Counted from the first letter of the stretch, positions 1 to 10,643 are shown. The stretch is 64,000 nt of DNA from Chiridota heheva (GCA_020152595.1 JAIGNY010001580.1:855001-919000); one strand, 5' to 3'. Numbers and translations: made by a program. Notes: generated from the letters alone by a model not told the origin.

Positions 1-118
1 TGTGTATTATCATTGAAAAACATAATATCGATATATATCGATATGACCCTTGAACTCAATATTGGCTATATTGATAAGGGTCAATATCGAAATATATTAA
101 TATATTGCCCAAGCTTAC
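1..118 (-). repeat. Repeat H, copy 1 (TATCGATA-rich)
   Basis: An AT-rich segment with TATCGATATA words. Its reverse complement matches 39119-39235 over most of its length, including shared blocks such as TATTGAGTTCAAG and GATATTGACCC. It is therefore an interspersed repeat in inverted orientation to the second copy. The left edge is cut by the window. Family unknown. Confidence 0.6.
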
Positions 119-460
119 TACAGTTCCCCAGAACCGTGGCATTTTTCCAGGTCTGGGGATATGGGGATACTGTAGAACACGTGGAATGAACAAGATACTG
201 TACTTCTTCATTATTTTAAATTATTAAAGTATGTGGTATTATCACAAAAATATTGTGATAATGTCAATTGAGCAAGTCAGACAATTTTGACTCACATTAT
301 CCTCTTCTAAATGGTTATGATCCTAAAAAGGTGGGACAAGGGTCATACGGTAACTATTGCAGAAATTTGCAAAGTGGAAAGGGTCTCAAAAACCATTGAT
401 CCATTCACCATCAAGTTTAGTTCATTTATATGTTAAAAGTTTACTGTAGTTAAGTGGTTA

Positions 461-916
461 CAGACCCCTAGCTTGATTTAAAAAAGGGGCAGGGCTCTAG
501 ACTTGTTGAGGGGCATATTAATGCGCGCGAAGCACTGCGTCTTTTCAGCATGGAGTCGAGGGCCCCCCTTAAAGCTCAATCCCATGGTGAAGAAGCTCTG
601 GGAATTAAGCTATAATCATACCTCAGAATGAAACGATTCTGATTGATAAGGACCATTCATGAGCCAAACAGGACAATTGCTGACTATGCTATCATTCTGT
701 GTTCTGTATCCATGTAAGGTATTTCATTTATGAGATTAAATAGGATTATTAAGTTTAAAAAAATTAAAAATAGAAATAATAAAAGAGAAGATTTTTTTTT
801 TTATATCTTGAGGGGCAGGGCGGACCCCAGGGGGAAGAGCGGACCCCAGGGGGGCAGGGTAGGCCTAGAAGGTACAGGACGGGCCGCCCCTGTAAAACAG
901 CAAAGCTAGGGATCTG
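461..916. mobile_element. Element D, copy 1: non-autonomous DNA transposon with 5-bp TSD
   Basis: The element starts CAGACCCCTAGCTT and ends with the inverted form AAGCTAGGGATCTG, giving terminal inverted repeats of about 14 bp. The 5-bp direct repeat GGTTA flanks it exactly (456-460 and 917-921), as expected for a target-site duplication. The interior matches copy 2 at 2982-3710, including a block near ATTCATGAGCCAAACAGGAC. Towards the right end are about four degenerate units of the GC-rich motif that is expanded in copy 2. No transposase reading frame is present. A 5-bp duplication occurs for example in Transib, but these termini do not settle the superfamily. Confidence 0.8.
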
Positions 917-921
917 GGTTA

Positions 922-1626
922 AGTAAATAAAATGTTGAAGATACTTGTTTAATAGTATCTTATTCTGTTAAGAAGATATTCAACTTACAAGCACTCTCAA
1001 GTCTTTGTGTAAAATATGATACTCTTAAAGGTATATGAGCAGGTAGTGATTTTGCCATAAATATGTTTCTTTTAATATTCTGAACATTTTATTAACATAC
1101 ATGTATCAAAATTTCCACTCATTTCTGAGATATTTATGAAAAAGTGAAAAATTAAGCCCCAACAAATAAATGAATTGTTTCTACTATTAAAAAAAGGATG
1201 TGATGTAAGAATAAGGACACAGCGAGGACAATGCATAACTTTCACAGTGTCACTGTGTCACACTGACTTAGGCTACCTTAATTTATTAGTTTCATTTATT
1301 AGTTTCATTGCTTAATTAACGATATGCTAACTATTTTATAACATTTTTTTGTGGATAAAGAGGAAATATCGACTCAAGTTCTGCTCCATTATTTCTTTAT
1401 GATTGAGGAACTCCACTAGTTACGTTAGGCTGTAATGTGTGTATTACTATATGGTATATTGTAACTTTCACATAACGTTTATGTTGTACTGTCTTATCCT
1501 TAGTCACGTAAAAACCAATACTTAGTGAGCATATTTTTGGATACCTAAAAATAAGCCAGATTTTTTACATTTTGAGATCGATTTTGTTAAAAAGTGTTTG
1601 TGGTGAGTGTTTATGAGGGCATTTGT
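922..1626. other. No gene recognised
   Basis: AT-rich sequence with no convincing coding frame or RNA gene. Confidence 0.5.
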
Positions 1627-1706
1627 ATCAATTTATGCAAAGTGGTTGCTACCTGTCCATATACATATCAATTTATGCAAAGTGGTTGCTACCTGTCCAT
1701 ATACAT
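1627..1706 (+). repeat. 40-bp tandem duplication
   Basis: Two perfect head-to-tail copies of a 40-bp unit beginning ATCAATTTATGCAAAGTGG, at 1627-1666 and 1667-1706. Their identity implies a recent duplication. About 40 bp further on, near 1745-1765, is a single CGGGAATATTCTTTTAAG end resembling the termini of the palindromic elements described below. Confidence 0.85.
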
Positions 1707-1920
1707 TCCTCTATATAGTCCTCTATCTTATATGAAAATGAAAATTCACGGGAATATTCTTTTAAGAAGAACTTGAAAGTTACCACTGAAATTAGGCCTA
1801 TACAATACAGTAGGGTAACAGTATGACGCATTGTAGATGTTATCTTTTATAGAATTGTATGTTTTTAAAGCATTTTGAGCATTGGAGGCTAGGTTGTGGA
1901 TAATGTTAATTAGAAATTTC

Positions 1921-1975
1921 TAGAGCTGTGAAAGTTTAGCGATTAATTGCTAAACAATTCCATGTGAAATAAACG
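1921..1975 (+). mobile_element. Solo end of the hAT-like element family
   Basis: TAGAGCTGTGAAAGTTTA matches the terminal inverted repeat of the complete element at 10644-11687, which begins TAGAGCTGTGAACGTTTA. AAACGTTTACTAAA follows, also seen near that element's ends. Only one terminus is present. Confidence 0.55.
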
Positions 1976-1986
1976 TTTACTAAAAA

Positions 1987-2215
1987 GCCGCATTCGCCTC
2001 GGCCACTCCTCTCTAACTCTAATCTCTTATCCTGCCCCTCTCTGCCCCACTTGCAACATCGATCTCTCCATTAAGCATATTTTCTTAACCTGTCCCCTAT
2101 ACCAGAACTCCAGATCTCTTCTCTCCCCACTCTCCTCAATCTTGGACCTTTTCGAAAACAATTCTTCCTTAAACATCATCAACTTCCTCCCCAACAACAA
2201 CAATATCTCTGATGG
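1987..2215 (+). pseudogene. 3' end of a non-LTR retrotransposon ORF2 (family N, copy 1)
   Basis: A pyrimidine-rich segment that closely matches 36780-37030. In copy 2 the homologous frame reads as the conserved C-terminal zinc-knuckle-like region of I/Nimb-type retrotransposons (TRIRLGHSSLTHSHLLSG, then CPTCNIDLSIKHIFLTC). This copy is 5' truncated and ends before the 3' tail. Dead fragment. Confidence 0.65.
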
Positions 2216-2748
2216 AAAGATAACTCAGCTTTCATAAATTTCCTGAATAGGTTATCCTCAATAGCCTGAATTTGGACATTCTTTCAAAATCTGCTGAGTC
2301 CTTCCACATCACACATGACTTGGCACAAGTAATACCTATTCACAAGAAGTTTACTGACCGTGGAGATAATGAAGACTGTTAATAACTGATGCATAAAATC
2401 ACCAGGTCATGATGGGTGAGCCTGAAGGATTAGTTCAGGGGTGGAGTTAAGTCTATCATATGAAAGAGGACTTCCAAGAAATTTTTAAAATCTTTTTAGT
2501 TATATTTTCTTGTAATGATTGCCACTTGGAAGGGTATTTGTTGGATGTTATTATTGATTAATTGTGATTCATTAATTTCGATAATTACTTATTTGCTCAG
2601 AATGGTTATTTTATCAGATCAGAAAAATATGCCGTAGATAAATAATGTCTTATTGCAAGGATGTAAAATCTATCAACAGTATTTTGCTGTTAGTGTATGT
2701 TTGTGTATAATTTCAATTTCACTCAAAAGCAAACATTGTTAATAAAAT
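2216..2748. other. Mostly unassigned; solo end of MITE family B at about 2423-2480
   Basis: AAGGATTAGTTCAGGGG, followed by a stretch ending ATCATATGAAAGAGGACTT, matches the left terminus and subterminal region of family B (for example 25954-26574). The right end is missing. The rest is AT-rich with no recognisable gene. Confidence 0.5.
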
Positions 2749-2749
2749 T

Positions 2750-2960
2750 TGTATCATATTGTTTTAGGTTTATTCGAAGAACAGTTTTCACATTCAAACG
2801 ATATTAAAGCTCTAATAGGCAGTGGAACAACTAGAGTCCTGGGGCCTGTAGAGAATTTGACCTCTGCAGCGATGTCGGAACCACGGCGGAAAATGAGGGG
2901 GAGCTTGCCCTGGCCCTACACTAAGGAGGCAGAAGGTGCCCTGTTGAAAATGTGCGAATA
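2750..2960 (+). other. Possible terminal coding exon, unidentified
   Basis: An open frame of about 65 codons follows a pyrimidine-rich acceptor-like site (TATTGTTTTAG ending at 2767) and stops at a TAG at 2959-2961. The predicted peptide is mixed in composition, including EPRRKMRGSLPWPYTKEAEG, and the segment is GC-richer than its flanks. I do not recognise the protein. It could be the last exon of an upstream gene, a transposon protein fragment, or chance. Element D copy 2 lies 20 bp after the stop. Confidence 0.2.
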
Positions 2961-2981
2961 GGATAGCAGGAGGTGTCCTTT

Positions 2982-3710
2982 CAGACCCCTAGCTTGATTT
3001 AAAAAGGGGCAGGGTGCTAGACTTGTTGAGGGGCACATTAATGCATGCGTGAAGCACATTAATGCATGCGCGAAGCACTGCGTCCAGGGGCCCCTTAAGG
3101 CTCAATTCCATGGTGAAGAAGCTCAGGGATTTTAGCTATAATCATACCTCAGAATGAAATTATTCCGATTGATAGGGACCATTCATGAGCCAAACAGGAC
3201 AATCGCTTACTATGCTATCATTCTGTGTTCTGTATCCATGTAAGGTATTTCATTTATAAGGTTTATTAGGTTAACAATTGTTTTTTATAAATAAAATGAA
3301 AAATTTGCCTGAGGGGCAGGGCGGACCCCATGGGGCATGGGGCGGACCCCATGGGGGCAGGGCGGACCCCATGGGGGCAGGGCGGATCCCAGGGGCAGGG
3401 TGGGCCCATGGAGGGGCAGGGTGGGCCCATGGAGGGGCAGGGCGGGCCCATGGAGGGGCAAGGCGGGCCCATGGAGGGGCAGGGCGGGCCCATGGAGGGG
3501 CAGGGCGGGCCCATGGAGGGGCAGGGCGGGCCCATGGAGGGGCAGGGCGGGCCCATGGAGGGGCAGGGCGGGCCCATGGAAGGGCAGGGCGGGCCCATGG
3601 AGGGGCAGGGCGGGCCCATGGAGTGGCAGGGCGGGTCCATGAAGTGGCAGGGTGGGCCCATGGAGGGGCAGGGCGGGCCGCCCTTGTAAAACAGCAAAGC
3701 TAGGGGTCTC
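2982..3710. mobile_element. Element D, copy 2: DNA transposon with expanded internal minisatellite
   Basis: Termini CAGACCCCTAGCTT and AAGCTAGGGGTCTC are inverted repeats, flanked by the perfect 5-bp direct repeat CCTTT (2977-2981 and 3711-3715). The left half is nearly identical to copy 1 at 461-916. Copy 2 is about 270 bp longer, mainly because a 21-bp GC-rich unit near the right end has multiplied. There is no transposase gene, so it must have moved in trans. Confidence 0.82.
3310..3690 (+). repeat. 21-bp GC-rich minisatellite inside element D
   Basis: About 13 regular copies of a 21-bp unit GGGGCAGGGCGGGCCCATGG(A), preceded by variant units. Each unit has three runs of three or four G on the + strand, so the array has strong G-quadruplex potential. 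The unit length is a multiple of three, so several frames stay open; they encode only low-complexity repeats and are not genes. Confidence 0.92.
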
Positions 3711-3715
3711 CCTTT

Positions 3716-4320
3716 TGAAAGTTGAGGGCGGACAAGCCAGGAGGCGCCCTTTTATTCTCGGTCATTCTTGAAGCTTTAAAACAAATAGTAGCAAATGGTA
3801 CCGGTCATACCGAAGTACCGGTATTTTTACAGGTGACTACTACCTAAAAGTGGCAAATATGAAATAATTTACAGTACCATGGAATTGTACACCAAAAGAA
3901 ATTCCCACATTACAAAGGGGCTTCCATTTTAAACATTAAAACATAATACATGTATGTTAATAAGTTTAAACTAATCGCCCGATTACACCTCGATTCTCTG
4001 ACATTCTGTTTGTTAACAAAAGTTTGCAGCTTGCGTTAAAAGTTTATTCAACTCTAAATCTACAATTTTTCTCAATTCAGACACATCCATTTGTTACAGG
4101 GGGTAAATATGTATTTCAACACTAATCACGTCCGTATATTAACAGAATTTACCTCATCGTAATAATAGTCAAGTCAACATGAATTTGGGGGCACTCTCAA
4201 CATAAAATAACTACTGATTCTGCATTTTTGTATTGGGAATTGTAAACAGCATCAAAAGAAGGTAAATCAATTATAAACTTGGTAAAAATGTTTGGAAAAA
4301 ACCCCAGAATATTTGTGAAA
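3716..4320. other. No gene recognised
   Basis: AT-rich. The first 40 bp (AGGAGGCGCCCTTTT) echo the AGGAGGTGTCCTTT left of the element D insertion, a small pre-existing direct repeat. Nothing else identified. Confidence 0.45.
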
Positions 4321-4840
4321 AGGGGCACGGTGGAGGGAATAGGGTCTTGGTGGAGGAAATAGGGTCTTGGTAGAGGGAATAAGGTCTTGGTGGAGGGAAT
4401 AGGATCTTGGTGGAGGGAATAGGGTCTTGGTGGAGGGAATAGGGTCTTGGTGGAGGAAATAGGGTCTTGGTGGAGGGAATAGGGTCTTGGTGGAGGAAAT
4501 AGGGTCTTGGTGGAGGAAATAGGGTCTTGGTGGAGGGAATAGGGTCTTGGTGGAGGAAATAGGGTCTTGGTGGAAGAAATAGGGTCTTGGTGGAGGGAAT
4601 AGGGTCTTGGTGGAGGAAATAGGGTCTTGGTGGAGGGAATAGGGTCTTGGTGGAGGGAATAGGGTCTTGGTGGAGGAAATAGGGTCTTGGTAGAGGAAAT
4701 AGGGTCTTGGTGGAGGAAATAGGGTCTTGGTGGAGGAAATAGGGTCTTGGTGGAGGGAATAGGGTCTTGGTGGAGGGAATAGGGTCTTGGTGGAGGAAAT
4801 AGGGTCTTGGTGGAGGAAATAGGGGCATGGTGGAGCACAC
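4321..4840 (+). repeat. 20-bp minisatellite, about 26 units
   Basis: Head-to-tail units AGGGTCTTGGTGGAGGAAAT and the variant AGGGTCTTGGTGGAGGGAAT, exactly 20 bp per unit throughout. The first and last units are diverged (AGGGGCACGG, AGGGGCATGG). Because 20 is not a multiple of 3, each reading frame cycles through the same 20-residue repeat. This explains three overlapping long open frames on the - strand that are not genes. Confidence 0.95.
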
Positions 4841-5342
4841 CTCCATAAATACCTAAGTGGGTGCTTTGCTTCAAGGTTGTGGCTGTACACCACTGTACAT
4901 GCGAAATCTGTGCATTAACCTGGGAGTGTGGCCAGACTTGACAAAAATATTACAAACAAGTTATGGTTTCAAATAACTATAATTTTTATACTACATGCCT
5001 ATCAGATTTGCTGGTATTAAGATGATTGATAGTTATATGATAGTGTAAAGGAATATTAACATCTAATCTGCTTTTCATTTGAATACTGTACATACGTATT
5101 GTGAATGGCCCTTGGGGCTTGAAGTGGAGATTGCACTGTATACGGTAGCTCAAAATGAAAGCGGATGCAGTGTTCTGAATGTGTCAAATTGCATATTGAA
5201 ATACAATAAAATTTGGTATGATGAGGTATATCGTTAAGTTCATTTAGATGAACCAAAATCTTCAATATTTGGTCAATTGTGAAAAAACTGTGCAAGCGGG
5301 AGAAGAGGCCAGGATGGATGTACATACAGTACAGTAGCTCTC
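4841..5342. other. No gene recognised
   Basis: About 500 bp of unremarkable AT-rich sequence. Confidence 0.45.
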
Positions 5343-6010
5343 TTAAAGGGATATTCCCCATGTTTTTTCATAACCGTTCATAAGAAAGAGGAACATCTTA
5401 GAAATAATTTAGTACAAAAGTCAAGTTGATATGTTATTCCTACCAGGAGATATTCAAATTTTAAGGTTCACAAAAAATGTCAATAAATGAATAGGAAAAG
5501 GCTCAGTATGACATCACAGCAACACATTCTCTTACAAAGTTGATGTATTTCATTATAATCTATTATCCTTTTTTATTAGTAAAACCTGTTAGAAAAACAA
5601 ATTGATGAAAGTTAGAATTTACATACATTCACAAATATACCCTACTTCAATAACTTTTGGAAAATTGTTTCTAATCATACAGAAACAACCAAATAACATT
5701 CAAAGAAATACATAAACATTTGCAATGGAATTGTCTCTATGACATTATCAAACACGAATTCATCATACTGTACAAAAACTTAAAAATGCGATTGGCAAAT
5801 CTTAAAAATCCATATGTCCTGAACGGAATATGATTATTATTATTATAATCATGTAGATGCTTATATAGCACTTATATTGATAACAAAACTAAGCGCCTTA
5901 CATTATTGGGTAAAATTATATCATATGATATGAGTTTTGTACCAAATTGGCTCTAGAAATATTCTCTTTCAATTAAAATTTTACAAAAAAACATGGGAAT
6001 ATTCCTTTAA
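5343..6010 (-). mobile_element. MITE family A, copy 1
   Basis: Flanked by TTAA on both sides (5343-5346, 6007-6010), with inverted termini AGGGATATTCCCCATG and CATGGGAATATTCCT. The body is the reverse complement of copies at 23421-23999 and 27900-28461. The two halves are imperfectly complementary over most of the length. It carries a nested 88-bp insertion at 5835-5922. No protein is encoded. TTAA flanks suggest mobilisation by a piggyBac- or Kolobok-type transposase. Confidence 0.8.
5835..5922 (-). mobile_element. Nested short retroposon or LINE 3' tail
   Basis: Compared with the other family A copies, 88 bp are inserted here and flanked by the direct repeat ATATGAT (5828-5834 and 5923-5929). 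On the - strand the insert contains AAGTGCTATATAAGCATC and ends in (ATA)n. This resembles the 3' end of the CR1/L2-like element on the - strand near 40292. A retroposed 3' tail or SINE is likely. Confidence 0.6.
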
Positions 6011-7318
6011 ACACCAAAGCAGGAGCCTGTTTTCCTTTCTTTTTTCAGTTCAGTTTGCCAGCCTGGTTCTTTCATTAGTGAGGGTTAATTTGCTGCAAAC
6101 TATACTTCAATGTACAGATACATGAACCCAAGGGTTCTAGCGAGCCTTTGTAGGCGTGTTTTGCATGGCATGTTTCTGAAAATCATGGCCAAAATTATAA
6201 ACACCTGTTATATAATATATATGAAAGCCGTGCTGTACGATTTTTTCCTATATGCACAAGTGAAAACAGGTAATCAGACAAGGTTTCTGCGTTAAGTTCA
6301 ATACTTCAGTAGCACGCCCAAAAATATTAAATGCAACTTTCACATTTCTAGATGAAACCCTGCATGTACTGTAGTTCCAATTTCAGAAACTGGCATTGCC
6401 AGCATGGTGGTCATGTTGTTCAAGGGTGGAACAAATAGTTTACTTTCTGGGACCATAAAAAGTCTGCAAGTATACATGTACCACAATAACAAAACAGTAT
6501 ACTTTGCTTTTCTATTCTTTTGTTTCCTTTCCATTTTTTCAGTTTACCTTTTTCTTTTCTTTCTCCATTTTCCTTTCTTTCTCCCATTTTCCTTTTTTTC
6601 TTCTTCTGAAGACCTGAGAAAATTTCTGGGACCATTGGTGCCAGGTGCCGTGGTCTGGTATATTTTCCACCCCTGGTGTTGTTAACCCAATATGAGGCTG
6701 TTGCCCAGTTCCAAATTGCGGAAGGATCATTTCATACAAAGCTTTTTGTAGGTAACCTTTTCCAATAATTCTAGTGAAAATTGTTTGTATTGATAGTAGA
6801 GTAGTACAGTAGATCAAAAACTGCTAAATCATACTGTAAAGGCACTTAATTCTATATGCACACAAATAGTGTACTGCATGTAATAAAAACTATAAAGACA
6901 CTGCTAATGCATTTGAATATTCTAGGTCAAAGTCATTTAGTGTTCACCAATTACAAAACGTGTTGTTTGTTGCATTATTAACAAAGTAGTGCATGAAGAA
7001 TTCATAACGTGTAGGCTTTTATATAATGTATACTTCAGAAAGGATTCATGCGTACCTAGAAAGCAGTGAATAGAAACAAGTGGTTTATTAACAGATGGTT
7101 GGTTACCAAGGTTTATAACAACCCAGCAGACCTCTATTGGAGTGTTTACAGCAAGATGCCCACAGCCCTTTAAGTGACCAGTTGTGCAGCACTAGGTGGA
7201 GACCCACCAGGGATTGACTTGGAACTAGATTGCAAAACAAGCTGAAGCTCTACCATTTTGCCATGAAGGTCTCTTTGTTAAAATTCATTAAAGAAGCAAA
7301 GAATCACTTTAAAAGTTC
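6011..7318. other. No gene recognised; polypyrimidine tract at about 6506-6607
   Basis: About 100 bp near 6506-6607 are almost purely C and T on the + strand (TTTCTTTCTCC-like), a low-complexity tract. The remainder shows no supported gene or repeat. Confidence 0.5.
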
Positions 7319-7517
7319 GCCAGTGCACCATAACTGGTTATCAAAGGCCGTGGACATTGACTTGGTTGTCGATGTTATGTCTGTCCGTACGTCGTACCTG
7401 TGTTCTCGTCCGGGTCGTATTAAGCGTTTCGTGATAGCATTTGTACTGTCATAACCGAATACGCAGGCGACGACCCCGTCATTGTAATTGTGTGTTCAAC
7501 TCTCTCTCTCTCTCTCT
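7319..7517 (+). mobile_element. SINE-like repeat C, copy 1
   Basis: From CCAGTGCACCATAAC to GTAATTGTGTGTTCA, this segment matches the reverse complement of 56011-56190 at high identity (for example GATGTTATGTCTGTCCGTAC). It ends in a (CT)n tail at about 7499-7515. This copy lacks the tRNA-like head seen in copy 2 and may be 5' truncated. Confidence 0.65.
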
Positions 7518-7734
7518 TTAAAAGTCAGAATTCACTGTTTTTGACTTTTTTGAGTCTCAATATGCAAATTTGTGATGATTATAAAGGGGTAAACCACAAT
7601 TTTCTTGTGTAAATTCAATGTTTTTAAATCCTCCGAAGGAAAAATCCTCCGAAGTAAAGCACCAAATTATGACAACGGCTAGTTGGATCCTAAATATTAA
7701 CTTTACTCTGCACCTCCTGCCCCCATCTCTACCT

Positions 7735-8165
7735 GCGTGACTATCCTCCTCTATGACTGGGTGTTGTCCCAGGACATGGAGTGCAAAATCAAAGCTTTTG
7801 CTACCCTCTGCTTTAGGATTATGCTAAATATCAAACAGAGAGATTGTGACTCAAATGCCAGCATACTGTATATGACATGACCAACACTAAGCCTTTTATC
7901 CACTATGTAAGGAATCGCCGATTGAGATTCTTGCGACACATCCTTCATCTTCCAGAGGAGGAGCCTGTTAGAAGATCTGCTCTCTACATGGCCAAGGAAG
8001 GAAGGGACGTCTACGCAGCTTTTATGTTAACTACATTCAATGATGTTTAAGGTGTGATTAAGATATCCAAGCATAACAGATAGCCACACTTGCCAAAGAT
8101 CGCTGTGCATGGAGAAATCTTGTTGTTGGCTGCTCCACAGCGGAAGGATGATGATGATGATTAAA
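7735..8165 (+). pseudogene. C-terminal fragment of a non-LTR retrotransposon reverse transcriptase
   Basis: Frameshifted frames on the + strand match the C-terminal tail of endonuclease/reverse-transcriptase LINE proteins. Visible blocks are the counterpart of QLRFLGHILRMPEEEP (near 7925-7970) and, before the stop, LAKDRCAWRNLVVGCST (near 8092-8145). A (GAT)n tail at 8147-8162 marks the 3' end. The fragment is 5' truncated and has several frame breaks. Confidence 0.75.
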
Positions 8166-8377
8166 GGATTGAAATTAAGAAAATTATCACAGGGCTGCAA
8201 ATTTCTTCAAAAAAAGATGGCTTAAATCTGTTTATCTCTAAGTTGTTGATGTGGCTTTAATTTTACGAAATAGCCCCATTATTCATCCTTCTCACTGGTT
8301 TCTTTCTAAGAAAGTAAACACCTTTAAGCCTAGAAGTCCCATTTGTTGTACATATCACTGTATTTAATTTCAATGCT
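8166..8377. other. Unassigned spacer
   Basis: AT-rich, no feature seen. Confidence 0.4.
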
Positions 8378-9324
8378 TTAAGTGGTCCTGCCATGGGGGT
8401 CGGAACTTACATTTAATATGTTAATTAGTTTAATTGATTTGCAAAAATATAACTTTTTCTGCACAAAACCCAATCGATTGCGAGAAAATCACCAAAAAAA
8501 TGCATTTTTCGTCACCTTGACAAAAATAAAAAACAGAATAAGGCTCATTACGCAATGATGTCATTTTGGGAATGCCTGTATGTAAACATTGCATCGACGC
8601 ACATATAAAGTGTGTCTGCCATTGAAATTTCATAACTAGTATCAATAGCATCTCTGTTTGTTCTTCTAAGATATTACCTTTTTTGAAGCAAATATTAAAC
8701 AAAATGCCGCAGCTTTGTGTAGTTGGCGGATGCAGTAATATCAATTCTCAAACTAAAAGTAATTTATCAATGACAAAAGGCAACAAAACGAGACAATTCT
8801 AGGCGTGTTTTGTGCACTTGACTTGAACTGAGTTTTCGGGGCTTTCCGGGTACAGTGTCATATTCAGCTCACGTCAGATTGTTACCCCTGTTCTGTTCAA
8901 TTTAAACAGTAGCTTGACCTCATCGTCTCTGACATGAAATTGTTACTGTTTTCAAAAGGAACGACACCCCTTCATTATGAGAATGTTCTTCATTTATTTC
9001 CAAATCATTTTTATCATAGCTTGAACTTGAAGATGACAAATTAAGATCTGTACAGCCCAATCAGACGCTATTTGTACATGGTTAGTATGTGTGTGATGCA
9101 TCAATTACGATCAGCAGTCCCTGAAATGACGTAGCAAACTGTTATGACGTCTTAAATCCCTTTCAACTTTTTAAGGAGCAAGCAATGAATGATCAATTTC
9201 TAAGTCCTTTTTCATCATAAAAATAGACTTATTTCTAGAATTTCTAGACGGATTATTGAATTTGGGGATATGAAAATCTCTAACAGATTAAATCTCAAGT
9301 TTTTTAGAATGCATGGCCACTTAA
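8378..9324. mobile_element. TTAA-flanked element with THAP remnant (Kolobok-like)
   Basis: TTAA flanks the element at 8378-8381 and 9321-9324. The termini GTGGTCCTGCCATG and CATGCATGGCCAC-like are inverted repeats, and similarity continues inward (AACTT, ATTTAAT, TGTTA on both arms). Inside, at 8704-8877 on the + strand, is a decayed THAP zinc-finger frame. Kolobok transposons are known to combine TTAA target duplications with THAP-domain proteins, so this is best read as a decayed Kolobok relative. The rest of the transposase is not visible. Confidence 0.65.
8704..8877 (+). pseudogene. Decayed THAP zinc-finger domain
   Basis: THAP domains are C2CH zinc fingers that bind DNA, often at the N-terminus of transposases. 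From the ATG at 8704 the frame begins MPQLCVVGGCSN, the typical THAP start with a C-x4-C pair (residues 5 and 10). Residue 33, where THAP proteins have an invariant Trp, is a TAG stop (8800-8802), one base from TGG. A second stop, TGA, is at 8824-8826. The frame then reads EFSGLSGYSVIFSSR. The third Cys would be residue 54 (now Phe, 8863-8865) and the His residue 57 (now Arg, 8872-8874). That gives C-x4-C-x43-x-x2-x spacing, inside the known C-x(2-4)-C-x(35-53)-C-x2-H range. It cannot be functional. The alternative of chance similarity is unlikely given the spacing. Confidence 0.7.
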
Positions 9325-10643
9325 CCATAATTATCTGTGGCTCCCTGATTAATCAAAACTCTTAAACACAGGAAAGGTTCAAGCTCTTTATCTTTCTTTA
9401 ATTTCTTTATTAAATGTTTCCACATATTATTTTTATCTGAAGTGTTTGTTATAAACATCCTATCCAACTTTTCAGACCCCATCCTCTCATTTTAGGATTA
9501 TCTGGAAAACCTTGTTTTGTTTATAATTTTCCTAGAATCATCTTTTGTATTCTTTTATAGAATAGTGGTTTCACTGTGAGACTTGGTGCCATCTCTGAAT
9601 TAACGAAGTGGTTTAATTAATTATCCTTAGGATGTCAGTCACCATACTTCAGTTACTTTGTTTTAGGACTTGTTGCCAACCCAAATAGAGGGTATTCATT
9701 GGTTAAAAAGTAAATGTGGTTTAGCCTTGTGATTGGCCAAAAGTAGTTGTAGTAGGTTGATTGTTCGATGATGGGTGAAGGGTTAGTTTTTATTGGTTTA
9801 TATTTTATTGTAGGTGGGGTCAGGATGTAGAAATATTCTTCTAAAGAATGAGAAGTTTAACTTATAGTTCAGTGGGAGTTTAGACATTGTCTTTAATAGT
9901 CAGTTCGAAATTAGACATCGTAAACAGTTAGACCTAAGACATTATAATAAGTTGGTTTTTAGACACCATCATCGGTTGCTTTTTTCCACATCATTATTAA
10001 TACTTCATCGTCATCAATACATCATCATCTTACGTCAGTTTATATTAGAAACATCTAAAGCTGCATTTCTGTGTCTATCTCAATACAGAATATTATTTGA
10101 GCATCATAATTCTGACTTTTGTTATTTTTTAACCCTGGTCTATTATCAAAGCAATCGATGCTATGATAAAATGAATTTAATATGTTAAAAAATTTTACTC
10201 TTTTGCTTAGCTGTAACTTGGAAACTCAATCATGCTGTTTTCAAAATATTTCTCAGAATTAGCAGTAGATGCACTTTTTAAAAGAGAATATAACAGAATA
10301 TATAGGACAATGTTTGTAAACCTTTCAAAGTAGTTACAGTACTCAGGTTGATGTCTTGGTTATGCTGGTAGTTTAGACAAATACAGTAATTGTTAATTAT
10401 TGTTTCATGAACCATATATTTTAAGAGAAAAGTGACATTCAGAACATTGACTGGCTAAACAGCAATTATCTTATATGCAGTAAATAATTAAAAACCTTAA
10501 AATTTGTGATTTTGTATTCAACATTAGACTGCTGTCTGTTGGGAAATATGTTGGACTTGATTATAGGCAAATATGAAAATGGCGCTTTGAGTTTTTAAGT
10601 TGATTTTTGGTTCGCATGCGAAGCATAATGCGAACCTACATGT
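9325..10643. other. No gene recognised
   Basis: About 1.3 kb AT-rich. Short open frames have no family resemblance. The last bases contain the left target duplication of the next element (10636-10643). Confidence 0.45.

Noticed and set aside
3278..3703. Open frames of about 140 codons on both strands rich in Gly or Pro
   Set aside because: They are translations of the 21-bp array inside element D, present in several frames at once.
4197..4893. Three overlapping proline-rich frames up to 225 codons on the - strand
   Set aside because: The 20-bp unit cycles through all frames and gives the same peptide; no independent coding signal.
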